Shown here one piece after another: positions 11,399-20,560 of a stretch of DNA of 64,000 bases (positions are counted from its first letter, which is position 1; each line of letters opens with the position of its first letter). Source of the stretch: Xanthoparmelia taractica. Lineage: Eukaryota; Ascomycota; Lecanoromycetes; Lecanorales; Parmeliaceae. Below the pieces are notes generated by a model. That model was not told where the DNA came from. It saw only the letters and a list, made by a program, of their open reading frames with translations, and did not search any database. The stretch is taken from NCBI GenBank assembly GCA_033085395.1, contig JANQBS010000078.1:62001-126000 (forward strand). Direction: 5' to 3'. The translations under genes and the position numbers were made by a program.

Positions 11399-13312
11399 GT
11401 TGGTGTTGTCAAGGTAAGGATGCAGATACTATGTCAGGGCGCTGAGATGATAATGCGATGATCCTTGCTGTTGTTTTTGCTGAAGTATTGTTGGAAACAA
11501 GATGGCGCTTGGACCTTTTTGGTTGTTAAAGCGAAGAAGTGAAGAGAATGGGATGGTTGTCATGGCTTAAATAACATAGAAGCGAAGACAAAGATATTCG
11601 CGTGTCCTAGAACAATGTTTCCACCAGGCTATCATGAAAGCAATACGTCAATGGAGAAGCATGGGCATTGCTCAATTGTCCAACGCTACGAACAAAACAC
11701 GAACAATCCGATTCTCGATTCCCTGAGACAGGACTGGTATGCTTGCTTAACACAAAGAATCACTAATCACGTGATCAGAAAATTTCGATGCTGGACGGTC
11801 TCGAACAGCTCCATGTAATGTAGCCGTTACTGTAGCCGTCTACGCTCTAGAGGAAATAGTAAAGTAAACTACGGTCGTGCCTAGCTAATAGTTCAAACAA
11901 CCAAGATGGACCCTCCAAGTTCCATTTCGATCCACTAAAAAAACATGAGACGAACCAAAAATGGCAGCGGTGACAGGAATCGGATTTATTACATGCAACA
12001 TAACAACATCAACAGAAAACCACCAGACTCAACAACGCATCACCTCGCACAAACTTCCCCGCCCTCCCTCCCTAAGAAATCCTCCCGACGCGTAGAAAAG
12101 TAACATCGACATACACAATCACCTCTACCCCGTGCACATCCCATCCCTGCACCCCTCTCAACCCACAGACAAACCTCCTAACAACCACACACCAACCCAA
12201 CCCAGAGATATGACAAAACCGCACCGCACCGCACCGCAACCCAACACAACGAACGGAACGAAATGATCCTCGCTCTAGATCTTCACAAGATAAAAAGGAA
12301 AAGGATAAGCATTAATATAAGTCTTTTGTTCAATAAGAGGGCGTAGGGACATGGCTACGATCCCAATTCTATCATCGCTACAACAGTACCAAGCAAAGTT
12401 CCCTTCCCGGATATCAAGGAACAGGATACATACTATTTTAATGCTTAATCCCCCAGAGAAATGAGAGAATAAAAGAAATGGCGTGTCCGGACGTACGGAC
12501 GGACCGGTGAGATAAGGCGTAGGTTGGGGTTGTTGGCGGGCAAGGAAAGAAGAGGAAAGGCGGGAAAAGGAAAAGGAAGAGGGAAAAGCAGGCCGGTGCA
12601 TTTATATGAAGCTGGTGGGGATTTGTTCGGTGGGTGTGATGTGAAGAATAAGTGCTGTTCCCTCGGTTGTATCTTTTTTTCCGCTTCTTCTTCTATATAT
12701 AAAAATGGAGAGAAGGGGAAGCGTATGCATGAGCAACGAAACCATATATCGTAGCGTGATACACACAGACATACATGCATACAAACGGACATACATACAG
12801 ACATACCAACCACACACACTCTGCAGAACCAAGACATAGCTTTAAGAGGAAACCTTTTTGCACAAGTACCTCCCTAAAGGTAGTTCTAGAGCAGAACCCA
12901 GCCTGCAGGCAACGAGACAAAATCAGACAGTTAACAGGACAGCAGCCATGGATCAAACACTCACATGATAAAGTGACGGGTTTACATATAAATCTGTAAG
13001 ACTTATCTAGTAATGATGGTTGTTGTTGTTGAAAGATGGCGCTGAGTTTTGAAAGATGCCGAGTTTGAGATGTAGGAGACGCGTGGCTTTGAAGGTGCAC
13101 AAGAAGTGTGTGTGTGCAGAGAGAGGGACGAAGGGGAAGGGAATTCAATTGAGTGAGCGTTTTGAAAGTATACAAATACTTTATCGGCGTAGGGAGGTAC
13201 TTTGTACTGGGTCTATAAGGCAAAGTACGTACACACCTCCACATCCGCTCCCTCCCATTGCGTTCCATCACAACAATCCCCAAACCCACCTCCCAATACT
13301 CCCCCTCAAACT
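11399..13312. other. Long intergenic region with simple-sequence tracts
   Basis: 1.9 kb between the start of the RING gene and the 3' end of the Lsb1/Pin3-like gene (both -). It contains C/A-rich DNA (12050-12250, including repeated ACCGC), a GGAA-rich stretch (12540-12600) and an ACAT/CATAC-rich stretch (12765-12820). Long frames on the minus strand here are pyrimidine-run artefacts. Much of it may be 3' UTR of the downstream gene. Confidence 0.5.
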
Positions 13313-13883
13313 TTAAAAAATCGCGTTAACCAAATCCGACCCCGCCGTCGCCCCCGCGCCAAAAACCGCCGCATTACCAAGCTTCTCACCCAGTTTCTTC
13401 GCCCAGGCGCCATGCTGTTCGTCACACAACACCATCACTGATTAGCATAACCACTCTCTTTCTCGCTCGCACGTAAGAAGGACATCCAGATGTAACAAAT
13501 TTTGGGGTGAATATGTATGCTTACCTTTGGATGCGACGGATTAGCCGGATGATTCGGGTCTTGCGCCGCCTGCGCCAGCTGGGGCATATTGACGTAGTTG
13601 GGTCCCTGTGCGTAGCGCGGATCGATGTAGGCGCTTGGGACGCCGTTAGGTTGCTAGCGCGGCACGAATTCATCAGCTCTTTTCTTTTCTTTTTCTACTT
13701 TCTTTTTTACAGCGGGAAAAGGTGAGGAGCAGAGGGATGCAACGGAGATAGAATGCGTACGGGCAGTTGGGACATGATGGAGTGGAACTGCGCTGGGTTC
13801 AAGAGGCCCGAGTCGCGCAAGAATTCGAGCTCGGTGCGGATGGTGTTGAGGGAGCGGTTGGCGGCTGCGGGTTCGACGCCCAT
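13313..13883 (-). CDS. Short Lsb1/Pin3-like protein without SH3 domain
   Basis: Three exons: 13883-13761, 13653-13525, 13414-13313 (introns 107 and 110 nt, all phase 0), 117 aa. Residues 9-41 carry the N-terminal helix typical of fungal Lsb1/Pin3 proteins (NRSLNTIRTELEFL ... SIMSQLP). The last exon encodes the family's Gly/Ala-rich tail (GNAAVFGAGATAGSDLVNAIF with small residues alternating). In yeast Lsb1/Pin3 binds Las17/WASP through a central SH3 domain in actin-patch regulation. Here the middle is a Pro/Asn/Gln-rich linker (YIDPRYAQGPNYVNMPQ) and no SH3 is visible. Function is therefore uncertain. Splice sites are canonical and exon lengths keep the frame throughout. Confidence 0.7.
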
Positions 13884-14386
13884 GGTTTTATTGGTGAGTT
13901 GAGGGGACTGGGTGGGGGATAAGGGTAGGATGTGGTGAGGATTTACAGCGAAGGTATGTGATTGATAGGGTTTGGTTGTATTGTCGTCGTCGTCGTTGTT
14001 GTTGTCGATGTACAAGATAGATTGTGACGATGTCTGATGGGGGAAAGCTGTATTCGATGACATCAAGTTCTGCAGTAGGATAATTGTAAGCGCGTTGATT
14101 GGTCAATGAGAGTGTGGGCTTGGCGCCACTGCCAAGATTTGCGAAGACTGGCGAAGCTGTTTCCTCTTTTTCTTTTGACACGGATGGCGACGAGTACAAC
14201 AATCACGGTAACGAGCTTGTATTTGAGAGGTCTTCGAATCCATAGTGAATGAGGACCACAACCAAGATGAGCATGAACCGTTCAACCCACTTATATTCAT
14301 GTCTCTGATGCGCTCCCTACAAACAAGATCGCCCCTATGCCACCCCAGTGCCCACCCACCCAGTGCATCTGAACATCGTCCTCTCG
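13884..14386. other. Intergenic, upstream of the Lsb1/Pin3-like gene
   Basis: Probable promoter and 5' UTR of the minus-strand gene ending at 13883. A GTC/GTT triplet tract lies at 13980-14010. No other gene seen. Confidence 0.5.
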
Positions 14387-15270
14387 TCAAAGGCCCCCAA
14401 CTGCTCCCTCGTCTTCCGGCTCATGTGCCTTAAAACCCCTGCGCGCAACCTCAGCCTCCTCGACATCCGTAAGCTTCGCCTCCTCCACAAATGTCTCCCC
14501 CCCTGCCCCACAAGAAGCCTTGCCTCCTCCTCAGCATTCAGATCTCCGGCATTCTTCGCCAATGTCAACAGCATAGATTCACGCATGTATCGACCCATGG
14601 TAGCGAAGGGCTTGCCGGCCGGCAACCCGGCTGAAAACCTCTCCCAGCCTGGCAGCCGATCCCCCTTGTTGCGGAGAAGAGTCACAACAAAATGCTAGTA
14701 CAGAAACCTGGCAGCTGGCCGATTTGAATTCTTGAATGAGACTTCACTACCGTCAAGATTCTTCCGAGACCCCGGGGCCAGCTCAGTATGCGCAACTGCG
14801 ATCAGAATCCTCCAGCGCAAGATTGGATTTCCGCTGCCGTCAACGGGTATAAGAACGAAGCAGCCATTGTCAAAGACTTCCTCGACACACTCATGCATAA
14901 GCAAGCAAGCAGTTATCTGACGTGTCTAGCCGTGATCCCGAGCCACTTCCAAGAATGTAGTCAACCAGGAGGGCGTGGGGCACGTGAGCGGCTCGAACCC
15001 ATATCTGGTCGGAATAATGCTGGGATATGCAGCACCAGACCTTAGTCCTGGACAGCGCTGTTCGTGCTCAATATCGAGCCAGGATTTGTGAACTCTCTGC
15101 TCCTCAAGCTGAACTTGTACTTCCTCGATCGTTAATTTGCCGTACGATATTAGTTCCTCGGCGGATGATATCTTAGACAGTAGTTCTATACGGATTTCTC
15201 TGAGCTATAGTTGATGCTTCTCTATAGCTGTTTTAGATGAGATTCGAATCGGCGGGGGCGCACTTTCCAT
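14387..15270 (-). pseudogene. HNH_2-family endonuclease-like pseudogene
   Basis: Read on the minus strand this is a decayed fungal HNH_2-type protein. A helical N-terminal part (LSKISSAEELISYGKLTIEE) begins after a possible ATG at 15270. The core zone WVRAAHVPHALLVDYI has the HNH-type AAH motif, and the next zone (EEVFDNGCFVLIPVDG) matches the ND..LL..VE..FD region of the family. The tail has KPFATMGRYMRESMLL. Lesions: in-frame stops near 15205 (HQL-stop-LREI) and 14695 (RFLY-stop-HF), a frameshift near 14897 (DNCLLAYA to CVEEVF), and a frameshift in a G7 run near 14507. Beyond the G7 run a sensible acidic C-terminus continues in another frame to a stop at 14387. I describe the breaks only; family membership is by motif. 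Confidence 0.65.
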
Positions 15271-15878
15271 CGGTGCTAGATAGAGTAGCGGTAATTAACC
15301 TCTCACTCTGAATATATAGAATTCCCGCCCAGTATGCAAGTGAGCTTTATAAGGATGCGAACCCCAAATTTTTTCTCCTCTAAACAATTGTATACTGTAT
15401 AATTGCCCGTATTCTATGATTAATTTGAGGAAAGAATACGGTGTAAGGTACTCGTACATAGATCGATTTACCCAAAATAATGCAATATCCATAGTGACAG
15501 CCATAGCTTACTCTGTTTTGAGTTGGGCGCATACATATATTTACGCATTACCGATTTGTTTTGGGGTGGGATGGGGGAGTAATCTTTGAAGACATGGCCA
15601 ACAAGTCCCATCCTATGACTCCACCAGCCATTCACCCATTCTGAGAATCCCAAGTAGATGATATGTATCAGGCACAAACATGTAAGCAAATATCACGCAC
15701 ATCCCGCCTGTTGAAAATAACCCGCACCTCTCATCCCCCTCAACTTAACCCATCTGATTATCCCTCCCCTTCCCCTCCCCCCTCCCCGTCCCGAAACCTC
15801 CGCATCTCTGATTCCAGGACTCTGCTTTGCTGGGTGCGACGAAGGACGAGTTTCGGAATACGGTCTGGGAAAACCCCC
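15271..15878. other. Intergenic, AT-rich then pyrimidine-rich
   Basis: 15290-15560 is AT-rich with no supported gene; 15720-15800 is a C/T tract. It separates two pseudogenes and may be the border of an old insertion. Confidence 0.4.
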
Positions 15879-16151
15879 CGATATTTCACGCCCGAGCAGA
15901 AGTACCATCAATTTCGTCACTCAGTCCGATCGAAAGGAGCCGATGCCATCCAACAAGTGCTTGACAGAATTTACCGCATCGTGGATGAAGGAGGCCCATT
16001 TGACGGAATTTTTGCCAACTCAGAGGGTGCGACCATCGCAGCTACTTTCCTAGTCGACTACTTGCAAAGGGTTGCGAAGAAGGAGCGTAAAGCGGATTTG
16101 CTCCATATACTTAGCTTTGTACACGCCGCTTCACCCGGGCTGCACTCGTAA
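15879..16151 (+). pseudogene. FSH-type serine hydrolase fragment
   Basis: About 90 codons resembling the middle of a fungal FSH/LovG-like alpha/beta hydrolase: RYFTPEQKYHQFRHSV, then GGPFDGIFANSEGATIAATF. In intact members the corresponding stretch is GPFDG(I/V)xGFSQGA with Ser as nucleophile; here it reads ANSEGA. The N-terminal HGxGxN strand and the C-terminal His region are absent: the frame runs upstream into pyrimidine-rich DNA and stops at 16151. A spliced gene cannot be excluded, but no good upstream exon is visible. Confidence 0.45.
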
Positions 16152-16329
16152 TTATATAGAGGGTGAGCGAGAAGAGGAGGGGAGGGGAGGGGAAGGGGTG
16201 GGGTGGGTGAGGGTGAGGTTGAGGGTGTGCCTTTAAGCGCTCACGTACTTCGGAAAGCGCTCATCAAGCCCTCTCCTCTTCTTCAGCTTTCATTAGCATG
16301 TCGTGGCTCGTGTGGCTCCATTTGATTGG
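16152..16329. other. G-rich simple tract
   Basis: 16165-16235 is nearly all G and A/T with GGGGA and GGGTGA runs and could form G-quadruplexes. No gene. Confidence 0.4.
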
Positions 16330-16513
16330 AGGTTAGAGTGGTCTCGCTAGCTGGGATATGGAGAAACGCCAACACTCCCACATAGTCCTTGTTCGGACTG
16401 TTCATAGGCCTATTGCAGACCTATTTTGACGCACAAAGGCCGCAAACCTTTCATTGATGATGGCCTTGGTTAGCCCGTCAGTGGCCATTTCATTGGTGGC
16501 CACTTCTCGGGAC
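16330..16513 (-). mobile_element. Ty1/copia fragment: end of RNase H plus internally deleted LTR
   Basis: On the minus strand 16513-16402 encodes the polyprotein C-terminus typical of copia RNase H (EVATNEMATDGLTKAIINER) ending in a TGA. Downstream comes a purine-rich tract and then a probable LTR start TGTTGGCG at about 16375, running left to about 16330. This LTR lacks about 57 nt present in the copy at 17185-17300. Only the 3' end of the element remains. Confidence 0.6.
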
Positions 16514-16805
16514 CCAAGACTCTGAGAATAAAGGAGTATTGAATAAAGGGATTCTTTTTTCTCAAAGTCCGAACACAGCTATATGGTAAGCAATTCATCC
16601 CTTCTATAATCCCCTCCTACAAGATTTGAATAGGCTATGAGCCCGGAGTTACACACCTGTGGTCTCATCATCATCATCAGCTAAGGAACATGCACCCAAT
16701 TGATGACTGACTGCGCGTGGGAAACAGACGCCTTAACACATAGCCTTTTGTGGGAGTTGGACAAGGATCAGGGTTCCCACAACACCAACACATTAGTGGG
16801 CAAAG

Positions 16806-17180
16806 ATGACTGCTACACAGTCGGCCAACCTGCAGGCGAATGCATCGACCCAGGTCTGGAACTTTCCTAAGCTTCAAGGGTCGGAAAACTACCAAATGTG
16901 GGTCAAGAAGATGAGAAGTGCTCTCATGTCCTGCGGCCTATGGGAGATCGTTGACCAAGGAACGAACATCTTCCCTAAGGATCTACCAACTGATCCAGTA
17001 CCTACGAATGCACAAGCGGCGGCCTATGAGCTTGCAGTTAAAAGGTGGAAGGATCTGAACAATCAAGCATCGAAGCGGATTTACTCAATGTGTGACGAGA
17101 AACCAGCCAAATCGATTAAGGACGAAGACATGGCTATGAACATATGGATCAAGCTTCAAAGGGACTACCCGGGCTCCTAA
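16806..17180 (+). mobile_element. Ty1/copia gag N-terminal fragment
   Basis: A 124-codon open frame that begins like a copia gag: FPKLQGSENYQMWVKKMRSA, then GLWEIVDQG and a Trp-containing helix (AVKRWKDLNNQASKRIYSMC). It stops at 17180, where LTR sequence of opposite orientation begins. The DNA at 16514-16805 is probably its 5' leader. The frame is not RIP-damaged, so the fragment is young or was too short to be a RIP target. Its orientation is opposite to the adjacent RNase H fragment, so at least two insertions or a rearrangement are involved. Confidence 0.65.
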
Positions 17181-17184
17181 CCTA

Positions 17185-17300
17185 TTGGATCGGAGGTTAG
17201 AGTGGTCTCCTAGCTGGGATATTCTATCGCTTGTATATAGTCAGATTTTTCAGTACTCACAAACTATCCGTCACCACCATTATGGAGGAACGCCAAGGCG
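17185..17300 (-). repeat. Copia LTR fragment
   Basis: Bases 17192-17222 repeat 16328-16359 with one small difference (GGAGGTTAGAGTGGTCTC...CTAGCTGGGATAT). TATGGAGGAACGCCAA at 17280 matches TATGGAGAAACGCCAA at 16357. The two share the same order, so this is the fuller copy of the LTR at 16330-16375, in minus orientation. Confidence 0.55.
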
Positions 17301-17849
17301 CTGAGTCATCTTGAAGCGTAAACGGTGTCCTACTGGCTGAATCCCAAACAGGCTGTAAGCATACTAGCAGGCATATATACAGAGAGATGTACCATAATAA
17401 CTACTCTCAACAACTCGAGGGCCGTCCAGGTTACTTTCACGCTGCTTCGCTTCCGAAGGTGATTGCAATCAAGGAAGATGTGAGCCCAGCCAAGGTGAGG
17501 GAAGATGATTGGATGTCATGCTCAGACGCCTCACAAGCCGCCATGACTTGCTTCAGACAAATATCTCCGAGTCAAGCCCAGAACTAATGCTATTCCTGTA
17601 ACATTCAAGAGGTCTGTGGTTTGACTGTGAAGCTCGAAGCAAGATGATCTCAGCGCCCCTCCAAAACTCTTTTGACTTCACTGCAGACTGCCGTGAAACA
17701 ACCGGACCCTGAAAACAAATAATAAAAAAACAACATAACATTACCCCATATTTAGTGATCCAGAGTGATGGTCTCGCAATCGAAGGCCATGTTAGTAGGC
17801 CGAGCAAGTGGATACCGGAAAGTCTTCACAGCTCGAAAACATAACGCAC
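17301..17849. other. Unassigned DNA within the decay island
   Basis: No recognisable gene or terminal repeat. It lies between copia LTR remains and an unassigned coding fragment, so old transposon DNA is likely. Confidence 0.35.
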
Positions 17850-18173
17850 TCATGACGGCACGAAGTAGCAGGCGCCCTCGGCACGATCCAAGGACCAAAT
17901 CATGGGTTCGACACCCTCTGGACCCAATGCCTTCATGTGTTTCAGTCTCAGCGAATCCGGTCGCGGATGAATGGAAACGTAGTCAAAACACGGCATATTA
18001 GGAGCCATCCACGAGAACCAAACCATGACCATGTGGAGGGACAAATGCCAATGGAATGACTGGTATTGCGTACAGTCTACGCCTCGGCCCTTGGCTTGTC
18101 CTTGATCCGGTGTATGACAATCGTCGCCAGGAGGTAAGGAGAAACAGATCTTCTCCTTGTCAAGAGTCAGTCC
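17850..18173 (-). pseudogene. Unrecognised protein-coding fragment (last exon or remnant)
   Basis: An open stretch of 107 codons on the minus strand with natural-looking amino-acid use, ending in a stop at 17850: FHWHLSLHMVMVWFSWMAPN, then FDYVSIHPRPDSLRLKHM and PMIWSLDRAEGACYFVP. The spacing of aromatic residues and the DYxxIHPRPxSLR segment look like a conserved domain, but I do not recognise the family. A stop lies immediately upstream at 18174-18176 and no start is visible, so it is a fragment or a 3' exon. It overlaps the promoter zone of the gene at 18416. Confidence 0.35.
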
Positions 18174-18270
18174 TCATTCCCTTGAAACGGACCCTGCTCT
18201 TCAGGTGTGTTCCAGATCTGCTTGTGGTATTATATGAAACGAAAGATGGGCAGACAGCAGACACAGATGC

Positions 18271-18280
18271 CTATAAAAGA
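18271..18280 (+). promoter_or_regulatory. TATA-like box
   Basis: CTATAAAAGA, 136-145 nt upstream of the ATG at 18416 and followed by C/T/A-rich leader without other in-frame starts. This is a plausible core promoter element for the 208-aa gene. Confidence 0.4.
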
Positions 18281-18415
18281 TCGTCTTCCGGCTCTCAAAT
18301 CTGTTCTTCATAAAATCACATACTCTCATCTACACATACTACAGACAACAGCAACCTCAGTCTTATTCCATCTAACTTTACTCCCAGATATCACTCTCAC
18401 CTTCCCTCCCGAAAC

Positions 18416-19095
18416 ATGAATCAGCAAGCAGGCCCCAGTTTGCAAAAACCAACAGTCGTCTTGCCCGCTGGCCCAGGGGAACCTCCCTTAGTTTCCAATC
18501 CCCTTCCGTTGAAGAACCAGGTCACCCTCTACTTCCGCCATTATACACAGGATGTATATCTAGTGCAGCTGCTAGTCTACCTGAAAACCGGTCGTGAAAC
18601 TCCAGGGTTGAAAGGCTACTTCAATTGCGACGGGGCCGAGCAGGATAGAATAATAAACGATGCAAAGTCTGAGAGCCAGAAAAACTCATGGGGATGGACT
18701 GCCGATAATGTTGGCCGATACGTCGCCTCGGGACTGACGCAACCCAGTGACCTCAATCTGGCTACGGGGTTTACGGAGGAAGCATCGGGACTTGAGATGC
18801 TTAATAAGGTGGGTTTCAATTTCACCTGCGCAGGTTCAGCCCGAACTAATCGTCAAGAAAGCCTCTTGATCCAGTCACTGTCGCGCGTCTGACGGAAAAG
18901 CAACTCTATAAGGTTGCGGAGAGGAGAGTTTTGGAAAATCGTGCCGCGTTCCCACGAGAAACTGAAGTTGAAGATCAACTTCGAAAGAGCAAACAACGCT
19001 TGGATGCCCCGCCTCCACTAACCCCGGATGAAGTAGCCGCCCATTGGCGCGCAGCGGGCTTAGCAGCCTTAGACTTAAGGGAGAAGAAGAAGTAA
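18416..19095 (+). CDS. Unknown protein, 208 aa
   Basis: Exons 18416-18808 and 18862-19095. The 53-nt intron has donor GTGGGT, an ACTAAT-like branch site and acceptor AAAG. Unspliced, the frame stops at 18892; spliced, it reads on as NK-PLDPVTVARLTEKQLYKV and ends at 19095, which is why I favour splicing. N-terminal half: mixed, with QVTLYFRHYTQDVYLVQLL. C-terminal half: highly charged and helical (KVAERRVLENRAAF, EVEDQLRKSKQRLD) ending in a Lys-rich tail. No signal peptide or membrane span. I do not recognise a family. It lies at the edge of a decay island, so it may be lineage-specific. Confidence 0.55.
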
Positions 19096-19861
19096 GTCTT
19101 GTGTGATTTGGCGGCGCGGAGGGACGGGGGGGACGAATTCCTGTAACCCCAAAACACCTTTTTCACCGAGATCGAGACATGCATTGGGACGGATTCTGCG
19201 TCTCCACTGGGGGACATACACACTCTTTTAGCGATGCAATGGTACTGGCTCTAAGTACCAATAGACTCCCTCCTTTCAAATTCTGTATCTAGAGGCGACA
19301 TAAACGCAGGCTTTGCGCTTCTTTCTCTAGTACAATACCACACTCTTTTACAGGGCAGAATATTCAGCAGCATTGCAACAGTGGAAACCGCTCGCAACAC
19401 TGATAATAGCAGCATGTACCAGAAAGAGCGTGAAGCGTAGAAGACCGGAGGGTGAGCCATCTCCAGGAGCCGCAGCCCCCTCTGCCGTAGCCTTGAACCT
19501 GGGCACCCAAGCACACAGAGTCGCAGATGAAAGTTGAAGACAAAATTGATAGCCTCAAACTTGCCATGTGTTCTCACAGAAAAATTCGAGCCAGATTCGA
19601 ACGTGACAGTAGTAAAAATTCTACTTTTCCAATGATAGCTGTACTTCCAAAGTGGAGAGGCTGGCGATGAAGAGTATTGAAGACCGCTTGACGTCGGATG
19701 CTTCTAAATCTCAGCCAATAGTATACGTGGCTTAGGCGACAAGCGAGCATGCCAAGGAACCTCATCAGTTATGCACAAGCTATATAAAGTCAGGGTTATT
19801 GGCGTCATAGACGTCCGCTGTCGCAACTTCCTATATCTTCCACATCTCCAATGTACATGTA
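19096..19861. other. Intergenic
   Basis: No supported gene. Minus-strand frames of 60-108 codons here have no resemblance to known families. The right end carries the promoter of the next gene (TATA at 19781). Confidence 0.45.
19781..19790 (+). promoter_or_regulatory. TATA-like box
   Basis: TATATAAAGT, 72-81 nt upstream of the ATG at 19862; position and sequence suit a core promoter element of the 2H phosphoesterase gene. Confidence 0.45.
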
Positions 19862-20560
19862 ATGCGCTCCCTTCCTCGCAACATAACCCGACAATCGCAA
19901 CCCAAGATCCCCTCCCACCTCGAACCCCCAATGCCCACCACGCCTCCCCCCAACCACCACATACCCCCCTCAACTCATCCCCACACAGCCTCAACATATA
20001 CCCGCCACGCCGACCACACCGCCAAAACATCTCACCCAGAGTCCGAAACCAGCTACATCCTAACCCTGCACACCGACCCCCCTCACCACAAAACAATCAC
20101 CGCCCTCCGAACCCAGTACTTCCCTCAAACCCTCAACAAATTATCCGCGCACATCGCCCTCTTCCGCGCCCTCCCCGGCTCCCATCTCGACGCCATCAAC
20201 GCCGACGTCAGCGCCGTGGTCGAAACGCATTCCTCGTTCCCGATAAGCACAGGCGCGGTGTTTATGCTAGGGCGCAGCGGAGTGGCGATTGAGGCGGAAG
20301 CGGCGGGGGCGCGGGGCATCTACGAGGCGTTGAAGGGGAAATGGGAGGGGTTTCTGAGCGCGCAGGATAAGGGGTTTAAGGCGCACTATACGATACAGAA
20401 TAAGGTTGAAGAAGGGGTGGCGCGGCGGACGCTGGAGGAGGTGCGGGGGGGGTTTGAGGGGTCCCGGGGGCGGGTGGATGGGTTGTCGCTGTATCGGTAC
20501 GATAGGGGTTATTGGCGGCATACGAAGGATTTCATGTTTCCGAATCCGACGAATTCGTAG
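19862..20560 (+). CDS. 2H phosphoesterase superfamily protein (2'-5' RNA ligase-like)
   Basis: Single exon, 232 aa. The two hallmark His motifs are HIA at 97-99 (KLSAHIALFRALPGS) and HYT at 175-177 (FKAHYTIQNKV), spaced as in 2_5_RNA_ligase2 proteins. The strand before the first motif reads SYILTLHTD (64-72). Enzymes of this fold act on 2'-5' or cyclic phosphodiesters of RNA or nucleotides; the substrate is not deducible here. The first 60 residues are Pro/His/Thr-rich and low in order, so Met24 is an alternative start. Confidence 0.75.
   Translation: MRSLPRNITRQSQPKIPSHLEPPMPTTPPPNHHIPPSTHPHTASTYTRHADHTAKTSHPESETSYILTLHTDPPHHKTITALRTQYFPQTLNKLSAHIALFRALPGSHLDAINADVSAVVETHSSFPISTGAVFMLGRSGVAIEAEAAGARGIYEALKGKWEGFLSAQDKGFKAHYTIQNKVEEGVARRTLEEVRGGFEGSRGRVDGLSLYRYDRGYWRHTKDFMFPNPTNS

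Noticed and set aside
12275..13289. Several 75-198 codon minus-strand frames
   Set aside because: They consist of Cys/Phe/Leu/Pro runs from pyrimidine-rich simple DNA, overlap each other in different frames, and have no splice pattern or motif.
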